A stretch of 7,087 nt of DNA from Hyphomicrobiales bacterium (GTDB lineage: Bacteria > Pseudomonadota > Alphaproteobacteria > Rhizobiales > Xanthobacteraceae), in the NCBI GenBank assembly GCA_023266695.1, contig JAHFPO010000122.1, positions 1 to 7,087 on the forward strand, read 5' to 3'. The notes beneath the pieces are model-generated. The model did no database searches, was not told the DNA's origin, and saw only the letters and a list, made by a program, of their open reading frames with translations. A program made the translations under genes and the position numbers. Positions 1-6,779 of this stretch are shown here, piece after piece (the first letter of the stretch is position 1; each line of letters begins with the position of its first letter).

Positions 1-3
1 TAG

Positions 4-42
4 ATGCCCCTCGGTGGGGAGGGGTGTCCCGCCGATGGGCAT
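4..42. repeat. Imperfect inverted repeat (large hairpin) at the left edge
   Basis: Positions 4-19 and 27-42 are imperfect reverse complements, matching at 13 of 16 positions. The outer arms are ATGCCC (4-9) and GGGCAT (37-42), followed by one C/T mismatch, TCGG (11-14) with CCGA (32-35), and an inner G/C-rich part with G-U pairs. The loop is 7 nt. Neither strand shows a clear T-tract after the stem, so it is not an obvious intrinsic terminator. It could be the 3' structure of a gene to the left, a dispersed intergenic repeat unit, or part of a structured RNA. Confidence 0.5.
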
Positions 43-135
43 AGGCGGAAGGGGCGGAAGCCGTCAAGGGCGGCTATCGCCCAAGACGCGACAAGGTCAA
101 CGGGCTTTAACCCCCGCGAACGGGGAACAGGGTAA
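43..135. other. Non-coding, hairpin-prone spacer with no gene recognised
   Basis: I find no credible gene here. A plus-strand frame is open from about position 14 to 232, but it has low-complexity Gly/Arg/Gln composition, resembles no family I know, and runs through the terminator and the end of the outer-membrane gene. Two short hairpins are visible: GGGCG (68-72) with CGCCC (78-82), and CCCCG (112-116) with CGGGG (121-125) around a CGAA loop. Together with the repeat at 4-42 this makes the segment unusually structured for an intergenic spacer. Confidence 0.4.
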
Positions 136-173
136 TCACACAAAGCAAACGGCGCGGCCTGAGCCGCGCCGTT
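136..173 (-). terminator. Rho-independent terminator of the outer-membrane protein gene
   Basis: A perfect 11-bp inverted repeat, AACGGCGCGGC at 148-158 and its reverse complement at 163-173, encloses a 4-nt loop. Read on the minus strand, the stem is followed by a T-rich tail (TGCTTTGTGTG). It lies 21 bp beyond the stop codon of the outer-membrane gene at 195, so it very likely ends that transcript. Confidence 0.85.
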
Positions 174-194
174 CAATCCAGTTGCCGTTCTGGT

Positions 195-1007
195 TCAATA
201 TTTGCGGACGAGCGGAGGCCGGTAATCGTTAAAGCTGTCGGCGAACATCCAGCGCGCCCCGAGCTTGACGTCATGGGAAGTGATGCCCTTGAACAGCATC
301 GGATTGTAGTTCGGGTTGTTACCGTTGAACGCGATGATGTCGCCGCTGCGGCCGTCGCCAAGATGCAGATAGCGATAGGCCAGTTCAATGGCGAAATTCT
401 GCGTCACGTCATAGGCCATACCGGCGTGCAAAGCCCAGGCGAAATTCCACTGCGAATCGGTATTCGCATAGGCCACGCTCGGAATTGTCGGATCGACGTC
501 ACGGAAGCTGTGGATGCTGACGCGGCTGGTGCCGATGCCCGCACCCACGAACGGCGTCACCGCCTTCCAGGTGCCGAGATCGAGATAGGCATTGGCGAGG
601 AACAGCCACTCGGCCTTCTTGGCGGTATAGAGGTTGGTGTTAGTCGCCGGCGGACCGCCGTAGACGTCCATACCATGGAAGCCGGTCTCGCCACGATACT
701 CGCCGGTCAGGTCGAAGCGCAGCCAATTGTTATACTTATAGCCCACACCAAGCCCGAACAGCATCCCGCTCTCGAAATTCTTGTCGAGGATCACGAGCCC
801 TGCCGTGCCGGGAAACAGCGAGTTATCAAGCTTGCGGACGCTCTGGTTCGTCATCCCGATATCGCCGCGCAGGTACCAGCCGCCATATTCCTCGATCACG
901 GGCTCTGGCATCCTAATCGGTGGCGGCATGTCGGCCGCTCGCGTGATCTGCGGCGCGAGCGCGGCCATCACGGCCGCGGCGAGCGCGACGGTTCTGAGGC
1001 TGCCCAT
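195..1007 (-). CDS. Outer-membrane beta-barrel protein (Omp25/Omp31-like porin family)
   Basis: A 270-residue protein expected to be exported and inserted in the outer membrane as a small beta-barrel. Residues 1-24 form a signal peptide: Arg5, then an Ala-rich hydrophobic core, then ITRA before ADMPPP, giving cleavage after Ala24 or Ala25. A Pro-rich linker (28-37) leads to alternating amphipathic strands, for example GGWYLRGDIG (42-51), FGLGVGYKY (84-92), WLRFDLTGEYRG (95-106), TPFVGAGIGTS (151-161) and a last strand at about 244-255. The chain ends in an aromatic residue (Tyr270) after a roughly 15-residue tail. This architecture is common to Rhizobiales surface proteins whose exact function is mostly unknown; structural or adhesin-like roles and non-specific porin activity are all possible. 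The ATG at 1007 has a good ribosome-binding site (GGAAGGA at 1016-1022, 8 nt away). It is probably a monocistronic unit, with its own terminator at 136-173 and a CtrA-like box upstream. Confidence 0.88.
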   Translation of the reverse strand: MGSLRTVALAAAVMAALAPQITRAADMPPPIRMPEPVIEEYGGWYLRGDIGMTNQSVRKLDNSLFPGTAGLVILDKNFESGMLFGLGVGYKYNNWLRFDLTGEYRGETGFHGMDVYGGPPATNTNLYTAKKAEWLFLANAYLDLGTWKAVTPFVGAGIGTSRVSIHSFRDVDPTIPSVAYANTDSQWNFAWALHAGMAYDVTQNFAIELAYRYLHLGDGRSGDIIAFNGNNPNYNPMLFKGITSHDVKLGARWMFADSFNDYRPPLVRKY

Positions 1008-1015
1008 CTTCCTTG

Positions 1016-1022
1016 TCCTTCC
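1016..1022 (-). promoter_or_regulatory. Ribosome-binding site of the outer-membrane protein gene
   Basis: GGAAGGA on the minus strand, 8 nt before the ATG at 1007. It fixes the start, which also gives a complete signal peptide. Confidence 0.65.
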
Positions 1023-1089
1023 GTTCTTGCGGGGCTCGCCGAAGCAATCCCCCGCCGGTTATCGAAGTGCGGAAGTTGGCAGCGAAAAC

Positions 1090-1118
1090 TTAATGACTGC
1101 TTAACCTTAATTTTTAAC
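1090..1118. promoter_or_regulatory. CtrA-like binding box and TTAA cluster upstream of the outer-membrane gene
   Basis: On the plus strand, TTAA (1090-1093), seven bases, then TTAAC (1101-1105) exactly fit the CtrA full-site consensus TTAA-N7-TTAAC known from Caulobacter and Rhizobiales. Further TTAA half-sites follow at 1107-1110 and 1114-1117 (the latter as TTAAC), giving four in 28 bp of otherwise GC-rich DNA. The cluster lies 83 to 110 bp upstream of the outer-membrane gene start, inside its likely promoter. CtrA is a cell-cycle response regulator with known envelope targets. Binding here is inferred from the motif only. Confidence 0.5.
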
Positions 1119-1162
1119 CACGGCCGTTCATCGGCGGCGATCTCGTCCGCTGCGAACGGCGA

Positions 1163-1180
1163 AATCGCGGGATTTCCCGC
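1163..1180 (-). terminator. Weak terminator candidate downstream of glmM
   Basis: GCGGG (1167-1171) and CCCGC (1176-1180) form a 5-bp stem with a 4-nt loop about 40 bp beyond the glmM stop. On the minus strand the stem is followed by GATTTC, only a short T run. It may be a weak terminator or a chance hairpin. Confidence 0.25.
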
Positions 1181-1217
1181 CCAAGCCGGCGCCGAATCTT
1201 AAGATTGGATTTACGAT

Positions 1218-2561
<1,344 letters not shown>

Positions 2562-2563
2562 GG

Positions 2564-2570
2564 CCTCCCC
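2564..2570 (-). promoter_or_regulatory. Closely spaced Shine-Dalgarno of glmM
   Basis: GGGGAGG on the minus strand ends only 2 nt before the ATG at 2561, much closer than the usual 5-9 nt. The conserved GlmM N-terminus argues against a different start, so initiation may be suboptimal or may use the G-rich stretch just upstream. Confidence 0.35.
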
Positions 2571-2730
2571 ACCCGCCCGGACCGCGAGACTCCGCCGCCG
2601 GGCGCCAGAGTCAATGTATAGTGCGAACCTGGACCGAAAATCTTCAAGAAATGTGAGCGTTGGTTACCTGCGCCGGGTGGGCTCCTTCCTCCGTCAATGC
2701 CGGTAGCCACGCAGGCTGGAGCCGGAATTC

Positions 2731-2826
2731 ATGATCGCCCTTGCTTCATGGACCCGGGCGGTGTTCATGGATTCCCGCCGCCTCTCCCCACTCTTACGGG
2801 GATCGTGGGGCTATTCGGAGGTTTGA
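2731..2826 (+). CDS. Possible 31-codon leader ORF upstream of the RraA-family gene
   Basis: An ATG at 2731, preceded by GGAG (2718-2721) at 9-nt spacing, opens a 31-codon frame that stops with TGA at 2824-2826. This is one codon before the GTG start of the RraA-family gene and in the same frame. The peptide has no recognisable domain: a moderately hydrophobic start (MIALASW), then an Arg/Leu/Ser-rich part. Its last codons overlap the downstream gene's Shine-Dalgarno (2817-2821), which suits translational coupling or attenuation. It could equally be chance or the eroded start of a longer gene. No homology is claimed. Confidence 0.22.
   Translation: MIALASWTRAVFMDSRRLSPLLRGSWGYSEV
2786..2810 (+). 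promoter_or_regulatory. Small hairpin just before the RraA-gene ribosome-binding site
   Basis: CCCCAC (2786-2791) and GTGGGG (2805-2810) can pair around a 13-nt loop. The loop contains GGGG (2798-2801), which offers an alternative pairing with CCCC. The stem ends 6 nt before the Shine-Dalgarno. It might affect translation of the gene, but no effector-binding motif is recognised. Confidence 0.2.
2817..2821 (+). promoter_or_regulatory. Ribosome-binding site that fixes the GTG start of the RraA-family gene
   Basis: A consensus GGAGG lies 8 nt before the GTG at 2830. The in-frame TGA at 2824-2826 excludes any longer N-terminus, so the GTG start is well supported. Confidence 0.8.
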
Positions 2827-2829
2827 CGC

Positions 2830-3510
2830 GTGAGTTTACCCGCCGCGCAGCTCGACTTCCTTCGCTCGATCGACACCCCCACCGTCTGCAATCTCCTGGA
2901 GATCGTGGCGCCCGAGCGTCGTGGCTTCGGCTACACGGTCCGCCACCTGCACTGCGCCTTCCCCGACCTGCCGCCCATGGTCGGCTTCGCCAAGACCGTC
3001 ACCATGCGGGCGCAGGACAAGGTTCCGCTCGGCGACGCCGGCTACATGAACAAGCGCCTCGACTATCTCGACTACATCGCCTCGGCGCCGCAGCCGTCGA
3101 TCGTGGTGATCCAGGACCTCGACGACATCGTCGGTTTTGGCGCGTTCTGGGGCGAGGTGCAGTCGAACGTGCACAAGGCGCTCGGCTGCCTCGGCACCAT
3201 CACCAACGGCTCGATCCGCGACATCCCGATGATCCCGCAAGGCTTCCAGATGCTCGCCGGCTCGATCGCGCCCTCGCACGCCTACGTGCACGCGGTGGAT
3301 TTCGGCATCGACGTGAACATCCACGGCATGGCGGTGAAGAACGGCGATCTTGTTCACGCCGACCGCCACGGCGCCGTGGTGGTGCCGCTCGCGACCATCG
3401 ACCCGATGAAGGCCGCGGCCGACGGGCTCGCCGCCAGGGAGACGAAAATCATCAATGCGGCGAAGTCCGGCAAGGGCGTGGAAGCGATCAAGGCGGCAAT
3501 GAAATCATGA
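2830..3510 (+). CDS. RraA family protein (HMG/CHA aldolase-like or oxaloacetate decarboxylase-like)
   Basis: A 226-residue protein of the RraA/dimethylmenaquinone methyltransferase-like fold. Members include class II 4-hydroxy-4-methyl-2-oxoglutarate aldolases, oxaloacetate decarboxylases, and E. coli RraA, which binds RNase E. Family marks are the N-terminal helix with DTPTVCNLL (15-23), the central glycine-rich WGEV loop (107-110), the NGSIRD segment (126-131), and the closing NGDLVHADRHGAVVVP (171-186). The aldolase branch carries D-x20-R-D, in which Asp binds the metal and Arg-Asp contact substrate. Here the equivalent is Glu109-x20-Arg130-Asp131, so the Arg-Asp pair is kept and the first Asp is replaced by Glu. 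A metal-dependent lyase acting on a 2-oxo acid is more likely than an RNase E regulator, but the substrate is unknown. The gene faces away from glmM, converges on ftsH and has no pathway partner in view. It is complete, with a GTG start and a strong Shine-Dalgarno. Confidence 0.88.
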   Translation: MSLPAAQLDFLRSIDTPTVCNLLEIVAPERRGFGYTVRHLHCAFPDLPPMVGFAKTVTMRAQDKVPLGDAGYMNKRLDYLDYIASAPQPSIVVIQDLDDIVGFGAFWGEVQSNVHKALGCLGTITNGSIRDIPMIPQGFQMLAGSIAPSHAYVHAVDFGIDVNIHGMAVKNGDLVHADRHGAVVVPLATIDPMKAAADGLAARETKIINAAKSGKGVEAIKAAMKS

Positions 3511-3587
3511 CGAGAACCGCTCCCCAGAAAATTTTCGCAATTTTGTTCGTACTGATTGCACCGGCCGCGGCGGTACGCGCGTTCTGA
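3507..3587 (+). CDS. 26-codon signal-peptide-like ORF coupled to the RraA-family gene
   Basis: An ATG at 3507 overlaps the RraA-family stop in an ATGA arrangement, typical of translational coupling. The 26-residue product is basic at the N-terminus (Arg3, Lys8), then has a hydrophobic core (IFAILFVLIAPAAA) and ends AVRAF, like a Sec signal peptide with a VRA cleavage site followed by a single residue and a stop. A possible Shine-Dalgarno (AAGG) lies about 12 nt upstream. It may be the surviving signal peptide of a lost secreted protein, such as a periplasmic solute-binding protein of the kind often found beside RraA-like genes. It may instead be a real single-span membrane peptide, or chance. 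Confidence 0.3.
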   Translation: MTRTAPQKIFAILFVLIAPAAAVRAF

Positions 3588-3602
3588 TTCCTCGTGTCCC
3601 TT

Positions 3603-3632
3603 GAAACGAAACGCCCGCCAATGGGCGGGCGT
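3603..3632 (-). terminator. Rho-independent terminator of ftsH
   Basis: ACGCCCGCC (3611-3619) and GGCGGGCGT (3624-3632) form a perfect 9-bp stem with a 4-nt loop, 23 bp beyond the ftsH stop. On the minus strand it is followed by TTCGTTTC, a reasonable U-tract. On the plus strand no T-tract follows, although the same stem lies 23 bp after the 26-codon ORF and may also slow transcription from that side. Confidence 0.82.
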
Positions 3633-3655
3633 CTCTGGTTACCGAATGGAATCCG

Positions 3656-5578
3656 TCAAGCCTGCGGCTGCGGCTCCAAGGGGCCGGTCTTGGGCTGCGG
3701 ACGGCCTTTGCCGGCGACCGGCGGCACAGCCGTGGAGCGCGGAGCCGCCGGCTCGGAGACGCCCTCGCGCACCGGCGGCTTGCCGGCCAAGAGGTCCTTG
3801 ATCTCGTCGCCGGTGAGCGTCTCGTACTCCAGGAGACCCTTGGCGAGCTGATCGAGCTCGGCGCGCTTGTCCTTGAGGATACGCTGCGCCTCGGCGTAGC
3901 CGGTCTCGACCAGGCGTTTGATCTCGGCGTCGATCTTCTGCACGGTTGCCTCGGAAATGGTCTGCTGACGCGACACCGAATAGCCGAGGAAGACCTCTTC
4001 CTGGTTCTCGCCGTAAGCGACGGTGCCGAGCTCCTGACTGAGACCCCAGCGCGTCACCATCAGGCGCGCGAGCTTGGTCGCCTGCTCGATGTCGCTCGCC
4101 GCCCCCGAGGTGACCTTGTCGTGGCCGAACACCAGCTCCTCGGCGACGCGACCGCCCATCATGATGGCAAGCCGCGAGGTCATCTGCTCGAGGCTCATGG
4201 AGAGCTTGTCGCGCTCCGGCAGCTGCATGACCATGCCGAGCGCGCGCCCGCGCGGAATGATGGTCGCCTTGTGCACCGGGTCGGTTGCCGGCACGCTGAG
4301 CGCGACGATGGCGTGGCCGCCCTCGTGATAGGCGGTGAGGAGCTTCTCCTCTTCCGTCATGACGAGCGAACGGCGCTCGGAGCCCATCATCACCTTATCC
4401 TTGGCGTCCTCGAATTCGTGCTGGGTGACCATGCGCTTGTTGCGCCGGGCCGCCATCAGCGCCGCCTCGTTGACGAGGTTGGCGAGATCGGCGCCGGAGA
4501 AGCCGGGCGTGCCGCGCGCGGTGGTTTTCAGGTTCACGTCGGGCGCGAGCGGCACCTTGCGCACGTGCACTTTCAGAATCTGCTCGCGGCCGACCACGTC
4601 GGGATTGGGCACCACGACCTGACGGTCGAAGCGGCCGGGGCGCAGGAGCGCCGGGTCGAGCACGTCGGGCCGGTTGGTGGCGGCGATCAGGATGACGCCC
4701 TCGTTCGCCTCGAAGCCGTCCATCTCGACCAGCAACTGATTGAGCGTCTGCTCGCGTTCGTCGTTGCCGCCGCCGAGGCCGGCGCCGCGATGGCGGCCGA
4801 CCGCGTCGATCTCGTCGACAAAGATGATGCAGGGCGCGTTCTTCTTCGCCTGTTCGAACATGTCGCGCACGCGCGACGCGCCGACGCCCACGAACATCTC
4901 GACGAAGTCGGAGCCGGAAATAGTGAAGAACGGCACGTTGGCCTCGCCGGCGATGGCGCGGGCCAAGAGCGTCTTGCCGGTGCCGGGCGGACCGACCAGA
5001 AGCACGCCGCGCGGAATCCGTCCGCCGAGGCGCTGGAATTTCTGCGGATCGCGCAGGAACTCGACGATCTCCTCGAGGTCTTGCTTGGCCTCGTCGACGC
5101 CGGCGACGTCTTCGAAAGTGACACGACCTTGCGCCTCGGTGAGGAGCTTGGCGCGCGACTTGCCGAAACCCATGGCCTTGCCGCCGGCGCCCTGCATCTG
5201 GCGCGAGAGGAAGATCCATACGCCGATGAGCGCGATGAACGGCAGCCATGACACCAAGAGCGACACGAACCACGGCACGTTGTCGGACGGCGGCCGCGCC
5301 GTGATCGAGACGCCCTTGCCATAGAGCCGCTGGATCAGGTTCGGGTCGTTGGGTGCATAGGTCTGGAACGGACGGCCGTCGTTGAAGGTGCCGGTGATGT
5401 CGTGGCCCTGGATGACGACGTCGCGCACCTTGCCCTGGTCGACCTCGCCCAGGAGCTGAGAGAACGTAATATCGTTGGTGACCTGCCGCTGGCCGGGGTT
5501 CTGGAACAGCGAGAACAGCGCGAGCAGCAACAGGACAATGATCACCCAAAGGGCGAAATTGCGTAGATTCGCGTTCAT
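3656..5578 (-). CDS. ftsH: ATP-dependent zinc metalloprotease FtsH
   Basis: A membrane-anchored hexameric AAA+ protease of the inner membrane that degrades misfolded membrane proteins and short-lived regulators (in E. coli, LpxC and sigma-32). The 640 residues are typical. In order: a transmembrane segment at about 8-25; a periplasmic domain at about 26-102; a second transmembrane segment at about 103-124; an AAA+ domain with Walker A GPPGTGKT (196-203), pore-loop FVG (229-231), Walker B IIFVDEID (251-258), and a second region of homology with arginine fingers Arg313 and Arg316; and a peptidase domain with the zinc motif HEGGH (418-422), ligands His418 and His422, catalytic Glu419, and the likely third ligand Asp496 in SGAASDIEQAT. 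The helical C-terminus (about 545-598) is followed by a Pro-rich tail of roughly 40 residues. The ATG at 5578 has AAAAGG 6 nt upstream. ftsH lies downstream of cpoB-tilS, but the 163-bp gap and a promoter candidate suggest it can be transcribed on its own. Confidence 0.98.
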   Translation of the reverse strand: MNANLRNFALWVIIVLLLLALFSLFQNPGQRQVTNDITFSQLLGEVDQGKVRDVVIQGHDITGTFNDGRPFQTYAPNDPNLIQRLYGKGVSITARPPSDNVPWFVSLLVSWLPFIALIGVWIFLSRQMQGAGGKAMGFGKSRAKLLTEAQGRVTFEDVAGVDEAKQDLEEIVEFLRDPQKFQRLGGRIPRGVLLVGPPGTGKTLLARAIAGEANVPFFTISGSDFVEMFVGVGASRVRDMFEQAKKNAPCIIFVDEIDAVGRHRGAGLGGGNDEREQTLNQLLVEMDGFEANEGVILIAATNRPDVLDPALLRPGRFDRQVVVPNPDVVGREQILKVHVRKVPLAPDVNLKTTARGTPGFSGADLANLVNEAALMAARRNKRMVTQHEFEDAKDKVMMGSERRSLVMTEEEKLLTAYHEGGHAIVALSVPATDPVHKATIIPRGRALGMVMQLPERDKLSMSLEQMTSRLAIMMGGRVAEELVFGHDKVTSGAASDIEQATKLARLMVTRWGLSQELGTVAYGENQEEVFLGYSVSRQQTISEATVQKIDAEIKRLVETGYAEAQRILKDKRAELDQLAKGLLEYETLTGDEIKDLLAGKPPVREGVSEPAAPRSTAVPPVAGKGRPQPKTGPLEPQPQA

Positions 5579-5584
5579 CGCTGG

Positions 5585-5609
5585 CCTTTTACCGCGGGAT
5601 CATGCCCGC
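5585..5609 (-). promoter_or_regulatory. ftsH ribosome-binding site with an adjacent short hairpin
   Basis: AAAAGG (5585-5590) is the Shine-Dalgarno, 6 nt before the ATG. Immediately upstream, GCGGG (5594-5598) and CCCGC (5605-5609) can form a 5-bp stem with a 6-nt loop. The hairpin does not cover the ribosome-binding site, so a regulatory role is speculative. Confidence 0.35.
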
Positions 5610-5662
5610 TCAAGGTAGTTCCGGTCGTGGCGCACTCGCCCACCGTTACCCTCGCTATCGTT

Positions 5663-5691
5663 AAAATAGGGCGCATGGGAGGCATTGCCAA
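5663..5691 (-). promoter_or_regulatory. Promoter candidate for ftsH
   Basis: On the minus strand, TTGGCA (5686-5691) and TATTTT (5663-5668) are separated by exactly 17 bp and lie about 85-110 bp before the ftsH start. The hexamers match the sigma-70 consensus at 5 of 6 and 4 of 6 positions. In wider context, CCTTGGCA and CCCTATTTT also resemble the CTTG...CCxTAT pattern of alphaproteobacterial RpoH (heat-shock) promoters, which would suit ftsH. Assignment to either sigma factor is an inference. Confidence 0.45.
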
Positions 5692-5741
5692 GGCTGGAAG
5701 GGCGTCCGCATGGACGATTTCTCCGCATCGTGAACGGCTCG

Positions 5742-6779
5742 TCACGGCTGCCCCGGTCGATTATGGCGGGCCGGCGCACGGGTCACAGCCAAAGCGTCGC
5801 CTTCGAGGCTCACCGCCGCCCCCGCAAGGGTGCGTTTGAGGGATCGATTCCCGGCATGGGATTGGGCGAACGCGCTATGGAGGGCCTCGAGCTTGCCGAG
5901 TTCGACCGGACCCTCGTCGCCCGCCCGCTCGATGGCGCGCGCAAGCATCCGGATCGAAATTTCGTCCGGCAACCTGAACAGGGCGCCGGCGTCAAGCTCG
6001 ACCGGTCCCGCCTCCGGCCAAGGCCGGCGGGAGAGCCCCGCCAGCCATTCATCCACCACGGCTTCCAGCGCCGCATCCGCGCGGGCGAGGCGGCGGGCGA
6101 GTCCGGCAAGCCGCGCGCCATCCAGCCCCTCGGCGGCAAGCTCCGAGCCGAGCCGGCGCAAGCGCACGCGGGTGAAGCGCGGGTCCTCATTCGAGGGATC
6201 TTCCGCGAAGGCGACCCCGGCCGCCCGCAAGGTCGCGGTGAGCCGCGCCTTCGCCACGTCGAGGAAGGGCCGCAACAGCGCGACGCCGTCGCGCGCGCTC
6301 TTGCGCTTGATACCGGCAAGGCCCGAGAGGCCCGAGCCACGCACGATCCGCATCAGCAAAGTCTCCGCCTGATCGTCCTGGGTGTGCGCGGTCGCGATCG
6401 CGTCCGCGCCCTGCTCGCCCGCAAGGCCGAGAAGGAGCCGATAGCGCGCCGCACGCGCGGCCTCCTGCAATCCGGTCGCTGGCTTCTCGCCCGTCCAAGC
6501 CAGGATGTGGTGCGGCAGACCGAGCTTGGCCGCGAGTTCCGCGACCATCGCCGCCTCCGCCATGGCTTCGGGTCGCAAGCCATGGTCGACCGTCGCGGCG
6601 ATGAGATCGGGTCCCTTCCGCTGCGCCGCGCGCCAACGCCCTGCGAGCAGAAGAAGCGCGGTCGAATCGGGCCCGCCCGAGACCGCGAGGATCACACGAC
6701 GGCAATCGGCAAGATCTGAAAAAAAGGCGCCAAGCTCATGGTCGGCGATCGGACTGCCGTCCGGCTCAGCAGCGGACAC
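5742..6779 (-). CDS. tilS: tRNA(Ile)-lysidine synthase
   Basis: TilS activates C34 of the CAU-anticodon tRNA-Ile with ATP and attaches lysine, giving lysidine; this switches the tRNA from reading AUG to AUA and from methionine to isoleucine identity. Counting from the GTG at 6779 the protein has 345 residues. The ATP PP-loop SGGPDS is at 34-39, DHGLRPEA at 65-72, HTQDDQAET at 132-140, RGSGLSGLAGI at 147-157, and DPSNEDPRF at 194-202. It is shorter than E. coli TilS (432 residues) and appears to lack the full C-terminal domains, as in many alphaproteobacteria. There is no in-frame ATG near the N-terminus. GTG at 6779 has AGGA 8 nt upstream, whereas the longer TTG start at 6797 (351 residues) has none. 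Its start overlaps the end of cpoB by 14 bp, implying cotranscription and translational coupling. The last residues are Arg/Pro-rich and unremarkable. Confidence 0.95.
   Translation of the reverse strand: MSAAEPDGSPIADHELGAFFSDLADCRRVILAVSGGPDSTALLLLAGRWRAAQRKGPDLIAATVDHGLRPEAMAEAAMVAELAAKLGLPHHILAWTGEKPATGLQEAARAARYRLLLGLAGEQGADAIATAHTQDDQAETLLMRIVRGSGLSGLAGIKRKSARDGVALLRPFLDVAKARLTATLRAAGVAFAEDPSNEDPRFTRVRLRRLGSELAAEGLDGARLAGLARRLARADAALEAVVDEWLAGLSRRPWPEAGPVELDAGALFRLPDEISIRMLARAIERAGDEGPVELGKLEALHSAFAQSHAGNRSLKRTLAGAAVSLEGDALAVTRAPARHNRPGQP

Noticed and set aside
14..232. A 72-codon plus-strand frame at the left edge
   Set aside because: It reads through the outer-membrane gene's terminator stem and into that gene's 3' end, has low-complexity composition, and lacks a convincing ribosome-binding site.
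273..1202. A 309-codon plus-strand open frame opposite the outer-membrane gene
   Set aside because: It overlaps a gene with a signal peptide, beta-strands, ribosome-binding site and terminator. The plus-strand product resembles nothing and crosses the TTAA-rich promoter region.
2610..2650. TATACA and TTGAAG on the minus strand as a glmM promoter
   Set aside because: The two hexamers are 21 bp apart, too far for sigma-70, and no good -35 lies 16-18 bp from TATACA. The plus-strand reading TATAGT also lacks a -35. A promoter is expected in this spacer but I cannot place it.
2697..3587. A 296-codon plus-strand frame overlapping the RraA-family gene in another frame
   Set aside because: The Arg/Ala/Gly-rich translation is a shadow of the RraA-family frame. 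Only its last 26 codons, reached from the ATG at 3507, are kept as a separate candidate.
4121..5251. A 376-codon plus-strand open frame inside ftsH
   Set aside because: Antisense shadow of the AAA+ and peptidase coding region, with biased composition and no recognisable motif.
5685..6719. A 344-codon plus-strand frame opposite tilS
   Set aside because: The opposite strand carries complete TilS motifs. The plus frame is Arg/Gly/Pro-rich with no domain.
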